Source of the DNA: Chloroflexota bacterium | Lineage (GTDB): Bacteria; Chloroflexota; Anaerolineae; UBA4142; SHND01 | Length of the DNA: 64,000 nucleotides | Reading direction: 5' to 3' | NCBI GenBank assembly: GCA_029778615.1 | Contig: JAKOPZ010000072.1 | Span: 1-64,000 of the forward strand | Shown here: one piece after another, positions 18,070 through 26,241 of the stretch | Layout: each line of letters opens with the position of its first letter | Numbering within the stretch: the first letter of the stretch is position 1 | Program-made: the position numbers and the translations under genes | Notes under the pieces: generated by a model | The model's database searches: none | The model's input: the letters and a program-made list of their open reading frames with translations, nothing else | What the model was told of the DNA's origin: nothing

Positions 18070-18970
18070 TCTATCTCAACCGATTGACCTAGTCCCCGCT
18101 CCACCAAAGCGCCATCCCGAATGGATTCGCGTGCGCGCGCCGTTTGGCGAAGAATACACGCGCTTGAAAGCGCTCGTCCGCACGCTCGAATTGAACACTG
18201 TTTGCCAAGAGGCAATGTGTCCGAATCTCGGCGAATGTTGGGGTGCGGGAACGCTGACGATTATGATTCTCGGCGACACCTGCACGCGCGCATGCCGCTT
18301 TTGCGCGGTGACGACGGGGAACCCGCGCGGCATAGTGGATGTGGATGAACCGCGCCGCGTTGCAGAAGCCATCGCCGCGCTCGATTTGAAGTACGTCGTC
18401 ATCACGAGCGTTGACCGCGATGATTTGCCCGACGGCGGCGCGGGCATTTTTGCCCAAACTATACGCGAAATCAAGGAACGCACCCCGCGCACCATTGTCG
18501 AAGTTCTCACCCCCGATTTTTCGGGCAACGCGCAATGGATGAAAAAAATCGTGGACGCGCAGCCCGAAGTCATCGCGCAAAATATCGAAACGGTAAAGCG
18601 TCTCACGTACATGGTGCGTGACCGCCGCGCGGGCTACGAACAAACCTTAAAGATTTTGCGCGCGGTCAAAGAGATGGATGCGACGCGCAAAACAAAAAGC
18701 GCGCTTCTGTTGGGTTTTGGCGAAACAACCGACGAGGTGTTGGAAACGATGCGCGATTTGCGCGCGCATCACGTTGACTTGCTTTCGATTGGACAATATC
18801 TCCGCCCCACCGACAAACGCCGTCACTATCCGCTCGTCGAGTACATTCATCCCGACGTGTTCAATTATTTAAAAGAGGAAGGGATGAAGATGGGATACAC
18901 CTACATCGCCTCGGGTCCGCTGGTGCGAAGTTCGTACAAGGCGTATGAAGCGGCGCAGTTGTTTGGATAG
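18062..18970 (+). CDS. lipA: Lipoyl synthase (radical SAM)
   Basis: LipA inserts two sulfurs into octanoyl groups on lipoyl domains. Auxiliary-cluster cysteines Cys48, Cys53, Cys59 (CQEAMCPNLGEC) and the radical SAM motif CTRACRFC (Cys74, 78, 81) are present, as is the C-terminal RSSYKA serine that ligates the auxiliary cluster. The 302 residues match the family. The start overlaps DUF4058 by 8 bases. lipB lies 8 kb downstream and lpdA at the left end of the window. Confidence 0.97.
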   Translation: MSNLSQPIDLVPAPPKRHPEWIRVRAPFGEEYTRLKALVRTLELNTVCQEAMCPNLGECWGAGTLTIMILGDTCTRACRFCAVTTGNPRGIVDVDEPRRVAEAIAALDLKYVVITSVDRDDLPDGGAGIFAQTIREIKERTPRTIVEVLTPDFSGNAQWMKKIVDAQPEVIAQNIETVKRLTYMVRDRRAGYEQTLKILRAVKEMDATRKTKSALLLGFGETTDEVLETMRDLRAHHVDLLSIGQYLRPTDKRRHYPLVEYIHPDVFNYLKEEGMKMGYTYIASGPLVRSSYKAYEAAQLFG

Positions 18971-19024
18971 TCAAATGCCGCATATTGCGTCGTTGGAATT
19001 TGCAAGTACATGGAGGAGACCACG

Positions 19025-19369
19025 ATGAGCGACGAACAGATGGCACATGAGACAAAAGGTGTTACGGTGGAGCGGCTGGCAGCGCTTGACCTTGGTCCTG
19101 AAATCGAGGGCATGGCAGGGCGTCAACTTGGGATGCGAATGGTGACGATTGAACCCGGCGGGGTCTTTGGACCGCTTCACGACCATATAGACAGCCCCGG
19201 CATGGTCTACATTCTGCAAGGAACGATTACGGACCATCGAAATGGAGTGGCAAAGGAATATGGACCGGGAGTGGGCTGGCCGGAGGACAAGAACACCTTG
19301 CACTGGCTCGAGAATAGAGGAACTATTCCGGCGGTAGAGGTCTCTGTTGATTTGGTCAAACAACCGTAA
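19025..19369 (+). CDS. Cupin-domain protein
   Basis: The ATG at 19025 has a GGAGGAG ribosome site 6 bases upstream; the ATG at 19010 overlaps that site. The product (114 aa) is a single cupin barrel with motif 1 around GPLHDHIDSPGMVYILQG (metal-ligand His residues) and motif 2 around PEDKNTLHWLENRG. Substrate unknown. Codon use is less GCGC-rich than in its neighbours, and it is followed by an attC-like short palindrome, so it may be a transferred cassette. Confidence 0.8.
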   Translation: MSDEQMAHETKGVTVERLAALDLGPEIEGMAGRQLGMRMVTIEPGGVFGPLHDHIDSPGMVYILQGTITDHRNGVAKEYGPGVGWPEDKNTLHWLENRGTIPAVEVSVDLVKQP

Positions 19370-19398
19370 GCGCAGTCCCGACATTTGCCCCGGTCGCC

Positions 19399-19425
19399 GC
19401 CCAACAAACGGCTGGGACGTCGGGC
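19399..19425 (+). other. attC-like short inverted site 1
   Basis: GCCCAAC (19399-19405), matching the integron RYYYAAC core, is followed by AAACGGCT and GTCGGGC (19419-19425), one mismatch from its complement. At 27 bases it is much shorter than a canonical attC. Confidence 0.3.
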
Positions 19426-19435
19426 AACACAATCA

Positions 19436-20140
19436 ATGGATGAGTCAAAGCAGCGTTATCTCGCGTGGTTGCCAGACCTGCCGCGATGGGTGGAAACGCG
19501 CGATCTCTTGTCATGCGAGAGCGCGATTTTGCAAGAGAATGCGACGCAGAGCGGCTTTGTTGTCTGGCGTCAAGACGACGACTTGGGTTCCATAGTTGGC
19601 GAACCAAACCACGAGGGCATCCTCCGAGCAGCCGACTGCGTATCAGAGCTTCTTGCTTTTGCAGAGAACATCGAGCCAGTGCGCGCCCTACTTGCCAATT
19701 ATCGGGCAGAGTCCGCGACTATCTTTTCTGCTCCGGCACAATTGCCGCCATCACTGCCGCATCCATGCCGCCAGATTCTTTATGCCGAGATTGCGTTGCA
19801 GCAACACTTGCCAGCCGAGCTCTTGAAAGAGCTATCAGACGTGGCACAAAACGAAGGGACAATCGTTGCCGCATTTGACGGTACGCTGCCCGTCGCCTTT
19901 GCCTATGTCGCGTCCGAGACGGAAACTCTCTGGGATGTATCAATTGACACCATCGAGAGCCATCGTCGTAGAGGTTACGCTTCAGCCGCCGTCGTCGCGC
20001 TCATGCACTTGATGAAGCAGAGAGCCAAGACAGCGGTGTGGGGCGCCCTGGCAAGCAATTCAGCATCATACAACTTGGCTAAGCGTTTGGGCTTTGTCGA
20101 GGTTGACACGCTGTGGGTCCTCTCTCGCAATGCTGCGTAA
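19436..20140 (+). CDS. GNAT-family N-acetyltransferase
   Basis: From the ATG at 19436 the product has 234 residues. The C-terminal half carries the GNAT fold: VSIDTIESHRRRGYASAAVVALM is motif A with the acetyl-CoA RRxGYA loop, and NLAKRLGFVEVDT is motif B. The N-terminal half is a second, poorly conserved domain with an ENATQSGFVVW segment. Substrate unknown. Base and codon use differ from flanking genes, and attC-like short palindromes lie on both sides, which suggests acquisition as a cassette. Confidence 0.8.
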   Translation: MDESKQRYLAWLPDLPRWVETRDLLSCESAILQENATQSGFVVWRQDDDLGSIVGEPNHEGILRAADCVSELLAFAENIEPVRALLANYRAESATIFSAPAQLPPSLPHPCRQILYAEIALQQHLPAELLKELSDVAQNEGTIVAAFDGTLPVAFAYVASETETLWDVSIDTIESHRRRGYASAAVVALMHLMKQRAKTAVWGALASNSASYNLAKRLGFVEVDTLWVLSRNAA

Positions 20141-20171
20141 CAAAAGCGGTGAACTGTCAACAAGTGGTCGC

Positions 20172-20207
20172 GCCTAACGCGTACGTTCCATATCCGCGAC
20201 GTTAGCC
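20172..20207 (+). other. attC-like short inverted site 2
   Basis: GCCTAAC (20172-20178) and GTTAGCC (20201-20207), with TAACG/CGTTA complementarity, bound a 36-base element after the GNAT gene. The R' half has one mismatch from GTTRRRY. Confidence 0.3.
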
Positions 20208-20227
20208 CAAAACGCAAAGCAGGCACC

Positions 20228-21100
20228 ATGAACCTCAATCGCACAAAACTCCAACAAGATATTCACGACCTTTACAATCGCGAACACGCCCAGATGGGCG
20301 AACGCGGCACGCTTGAACGTTTGGAACGCGCGCGCGAATGGAACCTCGCGCCGACTTTGCAAAACGGCGGCGTACTCGTTTTCCCGCACGCGGGCGTTCT
20401 CGATTGCGGGCATCAGATTGCCGCGTGCGTGAACGCCGCGCTCGACAGCGGCGCAGACCGCGTGATTGTTGTGAGCGTCTTGCACGCGTTCACGGATGAA
20501 ATGGAAGACGCGCGTATTCGCGTCGCGAACGGCGAGGACCCCGCACTGTTTCCGTTTTGGGGCATTCAAGGACCGGGAATTGATTGGCGCAACGAATGGG
20601 AGGGCGACCACGCGCTCATGAGTTGGCGGCATTTTTGGAACGCGGAGACAAAACGACGCGGCATCAAAGGTCCCAAAGTGATTGAACGCTATCCGTATCT
20701 CGCGGGCGGACATCCCGAACGCTTGCCGGGGATTGACGAACTCGCGCGTCTCGCCGAAAACGCGGTCATCGTCTCCACCGCCGACGCGTTTCATCACGGC
20801 ATCGGTTACGGCACGCCGCCCGCAGAATCATTGCATCCGCACGAAGGCGGCTTGGAACTCGCGCGCGAAAAAATTCAAGAAGGCATGGATACGCTCGCAC
20901 GCGGCGATTATTGGGGCTATAACCAACATTGCGTGCAGTGGAAAAGCGACGCGCGCGACGCGGGACAAGTGTTTCGCTATGTGCGCGGCGAAATGCGCGG
21001 ACAGATTTTGGATTTGACGTACAGCGACGCGTCTGACTTGTATCAAAAACCAAAACCCACTTGGGTCGCCGCCGCGCTGATGGAATGGCAAAAAACATAA
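20228..21100 (+). CDS. Conserved protein, possibly MEMO-like/extradiol-dioxygenase fold
   Basis: This 290-residue protein has no signal peptide. A VFPHAGVLDCGHQIAACVNA segment near residue 50, VIVVSVLHAF, and STADAFHHGIGYG near 185 resemble the histidine-containing segments of MEMO-family proteins (class III extradiol dioxygenase fold). The overall match is from memory of motifs and not secure. A gene-internal GGHPERLPG follows the putative second strand. It stands alone between the cassette-like region and a convergent cyclophilin gene, with a shared terminator. Confidence 0.45.
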   Translation: MNLNRTKLQQDIHDLYNREHAQMGERGTLERLERAREWNLAPTLQNGGVLVFPHAGVLDCGHQIAACVNAALDSGADRVIVVSVLHAFTDEMEDARIRVANGEDPALFPFWGIQGPGIDWRNEWEGDHALMSWRHFWNAETKRRGIKGPKVIERYPYLAGGHPERLPGIDELARLAENAVIVSTADAFHHGIGYGTPPAESLHPHEGGLELAREKIQEGMDTLARGDYWGYNQHCVQWKSDARDAGQVFRYVRGEMRGQILDLTYSDASDLYQKPKPTWVAAALMEWQKT

Positions 21101-21103
21101 AAC

Positions 21104-21134
21104 AAAAATCCGCCCTCATCGGACGGATTTTTTC
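21104..21134. terminator. Bidirectional terminator between convergent genes
   Basis: AAAAATCCG/CGGATTTTT stem with flanking A- and T-runs; can serve the plus-strand gene ending at 21100 and the cyclophilin gene ending at 21148. Confidence 0.85.
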
Positions 21135-21147
21135 GTTCAACATGTTT

Positions 21148-21630
21148 TCATGATTCGCTAATCGTAACTTGATTCATCACATCACCCTGTCGAATCGCAT
21201 CCACCACATCTGCTCCGCTCACCACTTTACCAAAGACGGTGTGCTTGTTGTTCAAATGCGGCTGCGGCGAATGGGTGATAAAAAATTGGCTGCCGTTTGT
21301 GTTCGGTCCCGCATTCGCCATCGAAATCACTTTGGCTTCGTGCTTGAGCGGGTTGCCCGTGAATTCATCTTCAAAGCGATAACCGGGTCCGCCGCTGCCC
21401 GTGCCCGTCGGGTCGCCGCCTTGAATCATGAAATTGGAAATGACGCGATGAAATTTTACGCCGTCATAAAATCCTTGCCGCGCGAGAAAAACGAAATTGT
21501 TCACCGTTTTCGGCGCGTACTGCGGATACAATTCCAACTCTATTGTCCCTTTGTTCGTTTCAATCGCGGCGCGGTAATTCTTTTTGGCGTCAAGCTCCAT
21601 CGCGGGCGGATTCTTCCACTGCTGTGCCAT
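21148..21630 (-). CDS. Cyclophilin-type peptidyl-prolyl isomerase
   Basis: The 160-residue cytoplasmic cyclophilin catalyses proline cis-trans isomerisation. Family signatures are clear: [23 protein letters not shown], with the catalytic Arg in FHRV, then [32 protein letters not shown] and VFGKVVSG. There is no signal peptide. An extended -10 element lies about 40 bases upstream on the minus strand. Confidence 0.96.
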   Translation of the reverse strand: MAQQWKNPPAMELDAKKNYRAAIETNKGTIELELYPQYAPKTVNNFVFLARQGFYDGVKFHRVISNFMIQGGDPTGTGSGGPGYRFEDEFTGNPLKHEAKVISMANAGPNTNGSQFFITHSPQPHLNNKHTVFGKVVSGADVVDAIRQGDVMNQVTISES

Positions 21631-21668
21631 TGGTTTTCCTTTCCGATATAGAATAAACTGCGTTCGCC

Positions 21669-21677
21669 ATTATAGCA
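21669..21677 (-). promoter_or_regulatory. Extended -10 element of the cyclophilin gene
   Basis: On the minus strand it reads TGCTATAAT, a perfect TATAAT with the upstream TG, 39 bases before the start codon. Confidence 0.55.
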
Positions 21678-21722
21678 CCAACAGATTACCCATTCGTTTT
21701 CGGGAACCGCTGCCATATACTT

Positions 21723-22730
21723 ATGCTCTCGAAACCTGCGCTCGCCGATGAAACAATTCGCGCGTGCCTGCTTCAAGACTATGCAATTGAAACGCGCGCG
21801 CTCGATTATCTCGCGCTCGGCAATGACACTTACGCGGGGGTCTATCGCGTCGTGGACGCACACGGGCAAACTTTTTTCCTCAAAGCAAAACGCGACCGCG
21901 TCGCGCGCGTGTCTCTCACCCTGCCGTACGCCCTGCGCGCGCGCGGTTTGAGCTGCGTTGTCGCGCCACTGCCTACACGGACGCATGAGCTGTGCGCGTT
22001 ATGCGCTGACTATACGCTGATTCTCTATCCGTTCGTGCGCGGCGAAAATGGCTTTCGGCGGATGCTGTCGCCCGCGCAGTGGCGCGCATACGGCAGCTTC
22101 CTCCGACAGCTTCATGCTGTGTCGCTTCCCGCCGCCCTCGCCTCCGCAATCCCGCGCGAAAAATTTGCGCCAGAATGGGGCGCGTTGCGCGACGCGTTGG
22201 AAGCGAAAATCGACGCGGGCGATTTTGAATCCGAACCGCAGCGTGTCCTCGCCGCGCAGTGGCGCAATCAAGAGCGCGTGATTCAAACGCTCGCCGCGCG
22301 CACGCACGAATTGGCGGAACAACTCGGCGCCGGGTCTCACGAATTTGTTCTTTGTCACGCCGATATTCACACGGGCAACGTGTTGGTGGGGGACGATGGG
22401 CAACTCTCGATTGTAGATTGGGACCAACCAATTTTCGCGCCGCGCGAGCGTGACCTTTTTTTTGTGATTGATTCCGTTATCGGGTTCCCGCACACGCGCG
22501 CGCAGCAAGAACTTTTTTTTCAAGGATACGGCGCAGTTGAAATCAACGCCGCCGCGCTCGCGTACTATCGCTGTGATTGGGCAATGTACGACATTTGCGA
22601 ATTTGCCGCGCGCGTCATGCTCTTGCCCGATGTGACAGAGGAAATACAAGCCGATGCCTCCAGATGGTTCAACGTCCAATTCGAGCCCAACGGGATGGTC
22701 GAGTTGGCGCTTGGCGCGCCCGCGCCGTAA
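21723..22730 (+). CDS. Aminoglycoside-phosphotransferase-family kinase
   Basis: A 335-residue protein of the APH/choline kinase fold. It has a lysine-bearing strand TFFLKAKRD near 58, an N-lobe hinge LILYPFVRG, the catalytic loop HADIHTGNVL near residue 218 (His-x-Asp-x4-Asn variant) and the metal-binding IVDWDQP near 237. The arrangement is closest to spectinomycin/hygromycin-type phosphotransferases, but substrate and any resistance role cannot be inferred. The next gene is an acyltransferase starting 19 bases downstream. Confidence 0.85.
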   Translation: MLSKPALADETIRACLLQDYAIETRALDYLALGNDTYAGVYRVVDAHGQTFFLKAKRDRVARVSLTLPYALRARGLSCVVAPLPTRTHELCALCADYTLILYPFVRGENGFRRMLSPAQWRAYGSFLRQLHAVSLPAALASAIPREKFAPEWGALRDALEAKIDAGDFESEPQRVLAAQWRNQERVIQTLAARTHELAEQLGAGSHEFVLCHADIHTGNVLVGDDGQLSIVDWDQPIFAPRERDLFFVIDSVIGFPHTRAQQELFFQGYGAVEINAAALAYYRCDWAMYDICEFAARVMLLPDVTEEIQADASRWFNVQFEPNGMVELALGAPAP

Positions 22731-22749
22731 CTCAAGCGAGGTTCAGCGC

Positions 22750-23838
22750 GTGCGTGCTCACTTTCCGGGCTTGAATTCACTTCGCTTTTACGCCGCACTG
22801 TGTGTGGTCATTTCGCATTTGGAAAATCAATTTGACACCCCACCTTGGTTCGCGCACATCATTTCGTGGTTGACATTGGATGCGCAGAGCGCGGTGAAAT
22901 TTTTCTTTGTTCTGAGCGGATTTCTCATCACCTATCTTTTGCTCGCCGAACGTTCAGCCAATGGTAAAATCAACATTCGCGCGTTCTACCTTCGTCGCGC
23001 GCGTCGAATATTGCCGTTGTATTATCTGACTGTTTTCATTGGGTTGAGTTTACTGGTATGGTTGCACGGCACGCAGAATCTTTTTGCTGTGATTTCCCCG
23101 GGCACAGTTCTCGCCCTTTTCTTGCTGTTTCCGAACCTGACGAGTCTCGCGCCACCGCTGCTTCACTTGTGGACGATTGGCGTCGAAGAACAGTATTATT
23201 TCGTTTGGCCGTGGCTCACGCGCCGCACGCGCGTTTTGCTTCAAGCCATTGGCGGAATTCTCTTGCTCAAAATTCTGCTGACCGTTATCGTTTCGCAAAT
23301 GGGAATTCCGGGGATGTCGCTTATCCTTCAAGGATTGCGGTTTGAATGTATGGCGCTGGGTAGTTTCGTCGCGTGGCTCTATTTCGAAAAACATCGCGTC
23401 TTGCTGCAGATCTATCATCCCGCCGCGCAGCTCGCCGCGTTCGGAATTATTACCTCTTTTATCCTGATTGAAATTCCCTTGTCCCTGCCGGGTGAATTGA
23501 TTTCCGCATGTGCGTTTGCGGTCCTCATTCTCAATGTAGCGACGAACCCGCATAGTCTCCTCCGACTCAATCAGCCGCTCACGGAAAATTTGGGAAAAAT
23601 CAGTTACGGCATTTACATGTATCATTTCCCGGTAATATTTTTGTGCGTGATTGTCTTTGGTGCGACACATCTTGCGGAGCAACCGTGGTATCCCATCGAA
23701 CTGTATGGCGCGACCTTGAGCGGCACTCTGGTCGTCGCGGCGATTTCGTACCGCTGGTTCGAGCAACCGATTCTACAATTTCAACGCTCCGCACGCCTCC
23801 AAACCATACCCGAACCTGCGCGGCACGCAAACAAATGA
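22750..23838 (+). CDS. Acyltransferase family 3 membrane protein (OafA/YrhL-like)
   Basis: The GTG at 22750 with GAGG upstream is chosen because the upstream extension overlaps the kinase gene. The 362-residue integral membrane protein starts with the typical FPGLNSLRFYAALCVVISH, holding the catalytic-type His, then FFFVLSGFLITYLL and FYLRRARRILPLYYL. A TIGVEEQYYFVWP motif lies near residue 145. About ten membrane helices follow. Such proteins acetylate or acylate surface carbohydrates. No polysaccharide cluster surrounds it. Confidence 0.9.
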   Translation: MRAHFPGLNSLRFYAALCVVISHLENQFDTPPWFAHIISWLTLDAQSAVKFFFVLSGFLITYLLLAERSANGKINIRAFYLRRARRILPLYYLTVFIGLSLLVWLHGTQNLFAVISPGTVLALFLLFPNLTSLAPPLLHLWTIGVEEQYYFVWPWLTRRTRVLLQAIGGILLLKILLTVIVSQMGIPGMSLILQGLRFECMALGSFVAWLYFEKHRVLLQIYHPAAQLAAFGIITSFILIEIPLSLPGELISACAFAVLILNVATNPHSLLRLNQPLTENLGKISYGIYMYHFPVIFLCVIVFGATHLAEQPWYPIELYGATLSGTLVVAAISYRWFEQPILQFQRSARLQTIPEPARHANK

Positions 23839-23854
23839 TTACCGGAGGAATTTC

Positions 23855-24163
23855 ATGATTGCAAGAATTTGGCACGGACGCGTTCCCACACCCAAAGCGC
23901 ACGCGTATCGCGAATTACTCAACAGACTCGCCATCCCCAATTATCGAGCCATTGACGGAAATCTCAATGTCTATATTCTCGAACGCGCAGACGGCGACGT
24001 AACCCATTTCATTACACTGACCTTTTGGCGCGATATGGACTCGATCAAACAATTCGCAGGCGAGAATGCAGAGACTGCAAAATACTATCCCGAAGATTCT
24101 GCGTTTTTGATTGAATTTGAACCGACGGTCCTTCATTACGAAATCGTGGGGCAAGCGCACTAA
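23855..24163 (+). CDS. Small ABM-like (ferredoxin-fold) protein
   Basis: The 102-residue protein starts MIARIWHGRVPTPKAHAYRE, and its later HFITLTFWRDMDSIKQFAG matches the pattern of antibiotic-biosynthesis-monooxygenase-like dimeric alpha/beta barrels. Function is unknown; members range from monooxygenases to haem-binding or structural proteins. A GGAGG site precedes the ATG. It sits in a run of short plus-strand genes, 16 bases after the acyltransferase. Confidence 0.7.
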   Translation: MIARIWHGRVPTPKAHAYRELLNRLAIPNYRAIDGNLNVYILERADGDVTHFITLTFWRDMDSIKQFAGENAETAKYYPEDSAFLIEFEPTVLHYEIVGQAH

Positions 24164-24185
24164 ATATCCGTGCGAGGAAAAATCC

Positions 24186-24641
24186 ATGGCAGACGCGCGC
24201 GTTGAAACGATTATCAATTATTACGAACTTGGCGATGGACTCGTCTCGAGCGGGCAACCATCGCCTGACGAATTTGCCGCGATTCGCGACGCGGGCTATC
24301 AAGTCATTATCAATCTCGTGCCCACCGACGCGCAAATGGCGCTGGCAGGCGAAAAAGAGATTGTCGAACATCTAGGCATGGAATACATTCACATCCCCGT
24401 CATTTGGGATTCGCCGCAAGCGAGCGACATTGAAAAATTTTTCCACGCCATGCAAACTCATCGCGACAAAAAAGTTTTCGTCCACTGCGAAGTAAATTAC
24501 CGCGCGTCGTCGTTTCTCTATTTGTACCGCCGCAAATTTCTCGGCGTGGACGAAAAACAAGCGCGTCAAGACTTGCAATGGATTTGGGCGCCAAATCCAA
24601 CGTGGAAACAATTCATTCAAGACATAGAATCCGCCTTTTAG
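24186..24641 (+). CDS. Protein tyrosine phosphatase-like protein
   Basis: The ATG at 24186 has a GAGGAAA ribosome site. The 151-residue product begins with a YYELGDGLVSSGQPSPDEF segment typical of DUF442/DSP-like phosphatases. It carries the P-loop HCEVNYRAS near 105, which has four rather than five residues between Cys and Arg (CX4R). A QWIWAPNPTWKQFIQ tail follows. The last 13 codons lie in the first unit of a 92-bp tandem triplication. Substrate unknown. Confidence 0.8.
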   Translation: MADARVETIINYYELGDGLVSSGQPSPDEFAAIRDAGYQVIINLVPTDAQMALAGEKEIVEHLGMEYIHIPVIWDSPQASDIEKFFHAMQTHRDKKVFVHCEVNYRASSFLYLYRRKFLGVDEKQARQDLQWIWAPNPTWKQFIQDIESAF

Positions 24642-24880
24642 TGTCCGCAGGGACACTTGGCATTCTCGTTGCCGCGATTTCAATCGCCCATACATGGAAA
24701 CAATTCATTCAAGACATAGAATCCGCCTTTTAGTGTCCGCAGGGACACTTGGCATTCTCGTTGCCGCGATTTCAATCGCCCATACATGGAAACAATTCAT
24801 TCAGAACATGAAATCCGCCTTTTAGTGTCCGCAGGGACACTTGGCATTCTCGTTGCCGCGATTTCAATCGCCCAACCGAT
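24603..24880 (+). repeat. Three 92-bp tandem repeats, first overlapping a gene end
   Basis: Units start at 24603, 24695 and 24787, with near identity. Each contains the last codons and stop of the phosphatase gene (TGGAAACAATTCATTCA), a GTGTCC-GCAG-GGACAC hairpin and TTGCCGCGATTTCAATCGCC. The first two units are identical over almost all their length; the third differs by a few bases. Confidence 0.95.
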
Positions 24881-24897
24881 TTCAATCGCCCGAACTT

Positions 24898-25668
24898 ATG
24901 AACACCAAAGATAAAATCGTCACCAACTGGCTCCCGCGCTACACGGGCGTACCGCTCAAGGAATTTGGCAGCCATATTCTCCTCGTCAATTTCATCAACT
25001 ATGTGCGAATGTTTGCCGAATGGAATGAGGTGCCGATTCGCGGCTTGGACCGTCCGATGCAAACAGCGACGGCAAACAACATCACCATTATCAATTTTGG
25101 CATGGGCAGCGCGAATGCCGCAACCGTTATGGATTTGTTGAGCGCGATTAAACCAAAGGCATGTTTGTTTCTCGGCAAATGCGGCGGACTGAAAAAGAAA
25201 AATCAAGTGGGCGATTTGATTTTGCCGATTGCGGCAATTCGCGGCGAAGGCGCGTCCAACGATTATTTCCCGCCCGAAGTGCCCGCGCTGCCCGCTTTCA
25301 GTTTGCAAAAAGCCGTGTCCAACACCATCAAATTTCACGAGCGCGATTATTGGACCGGCACCGTATATACCACCAACCGCCGCGTGTGGGAACACGACGA
25401 GCCATTCAAAAGTTACTTGCGCCGTCTGCGCGTCATGGCAATTGACATGGAGACCGCGACCATTTTTATTGTCGGCTTTGCCAATTCCATTCCCACCGGC
25501 GCGCTGCTGCTCGTCTCCGACCAGCCCATGACGCCCGACGGTGTAAAAACCGAAGCGAGTGATACGCGCGTGACGAACGAGTTTGTCGAATCACATTTGC
25601 TCATCGGCATCAATTCGTTGAACGAACTCATCAACAAAGGACTGTCCGTAAAACACCTGCGCTTCTAA
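24898..25668 (+). CDS. amn: AMP nucleosidase (short form)
   Basis: The ATG at 24898 gives 256 residues, the usual length of the short bacterial AMP nucleosidase, a member of the purine nucleoside phosphorylase superfamily that cleaves AMP to adenine and ribose-5-phosphate. Strong landmarks are NWLPRYTGVPLKEFG, INFGMGSANAATVMDLLSA, FLGKCGGLKKKNQ, IAAIRGEGASNDYFPPEVPA, WTGTVYTTNRRVWEHDE and MAIDMETATIF (catalytic-type acidic residue), with LVSDQPM near 205. The gene lies just after the 92-bp tandem repeats. Confidence 0.94.
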   Translation: MNTKDKIVTNWLPRYTGVPLKEFGSHILLVNFINYVRMFAEWNEVPIRGLDRPMQTATANNITIINFGMGSANAATVMDLLSAIKPKACLFLGKCGGLKKKNQVGDLILPIAAIRGEGASNDYFPPEVPALPAFSLQKAVSNTIKFHERDYWTGTVYTTNRRVWEHDEPFKSYLRRLRVMAIDMETATIFIVGFANSIPTGALLLVSDQPMTPDGVKTEASDTRVTNEFVESHLLIGINSLNELINKGLSVKHLRF

Positions 25669-25765
25669 CCGGGTGTAGTTCACTTTGGCGACAACGCGTG
25701 GCAGTCAACGCAGGTTAACTTGGCTTTGGATTGCTGCGATTTCGAATCGCTCGAAACCGCGTTGT

Positions 25766-25793
25766 TTGACACGCGCGCGCGTTCCAGTACAAT
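25766..25793 (+). promoter_or_regulatory. Promoter of folB, leaderless-type
   Basis: A perfect TTGACA (25766-25771), a 16-base spacer and TACAAT (25788-25793) put the transcript start only a few bases before the ATG at 25804. Confidence 0.65.
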
Positions 25794-25803
25794 TCGTTTG
25801 TAC

Positions 25804-26187
25804 ATGCCCGACAAAATTATCCTGCGCGGCGCGCAATTTCACGGCAAGCACGGCGTTTCGCCCGAAGAACGTATCGTCGGCGGGCGCATCATCGTGGACG
25901 TGGAAATCGAATATGACCTCACCCGCGCGGGCATCAGCGACACCATCGAGGAAACAATCAGTTATTCGTCTGTATTCAAAGTCATTCGCGCGCTCGTAGA
26001 AGAAACGGAATCGCTTTTGCTGGAAGGACTGGCGCAAAAAATCGCGGCGGCGCTGCTCGAAAATTTTCCAATGGACGCGGTGACCGTCAACGTTCGCAAA
26101 CAACCCCCGCCCATTCGCGGCGTCGTCGAATCGGCAGGCGTCGAAATTCGGCGCACGCGCGTCAAGAGATTGGAGACTAGAGATTGA
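25804..26187 (+). CDS. folB: Dihydroneopterin aldolase
   Basis: FolB cleaves 7,8-dihydroneopterin in folate synthesis. The 127 residues show ILRGAQFHGKHGVSPEERIVGG, the typical N-terminal folate-pathway signature, VDVEIEYDL, the DTIEETISYSSVF segment and a terminal VRKQPPPIRGVVESAGVEI. A near-consensus promoter ends about 10 bases before the start, so no ribosome site is expected. The last codons (RLETRD-stop) are made by the left arm of a heptad array. Confidence 0.93.
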   Translation: MPDKIILRGAQFHGKHGVSPEERIVGGRIIVDVEIEYDLTRAGISDTIEETISYSSVFKVIRALVEETESLLLEGLAQKIAAALLENFPMDAVTVNVRKQPPPIRGVVESAGVEIRRTRVKRLETRD

Positions 26188-26234
26188 CATTTGACGTGAG
26201 TTTTCTGCGTCTCCAGTCTCTAGTCTCCAATCTC
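26166..26234 (+). repeat. Heptad-period palindromic array, locus 5
   Basis: The 18-base arms GAGATTGGAGACTAGAGA (26166-26183) and its exact complement (26217-26234) consist of 7-mers (GATTGGA, GACTAGA, GATTGAC; GTCTCCA, GTCTCTA, GTCTCCA). The left arm encodes the end of folB and its stop. The array fills the folB-peroxiredoxin gap. Confidence 0.9.
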
Positions 26235-26241
26235 GCCCCAT

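Noticed and set aside
21723-22730. Calling the APH-like kinase an antibiotic-resistance gene
   Set aside because: The fold is shared by many metabolic kinases, and neighbouring genes give no resistance context.
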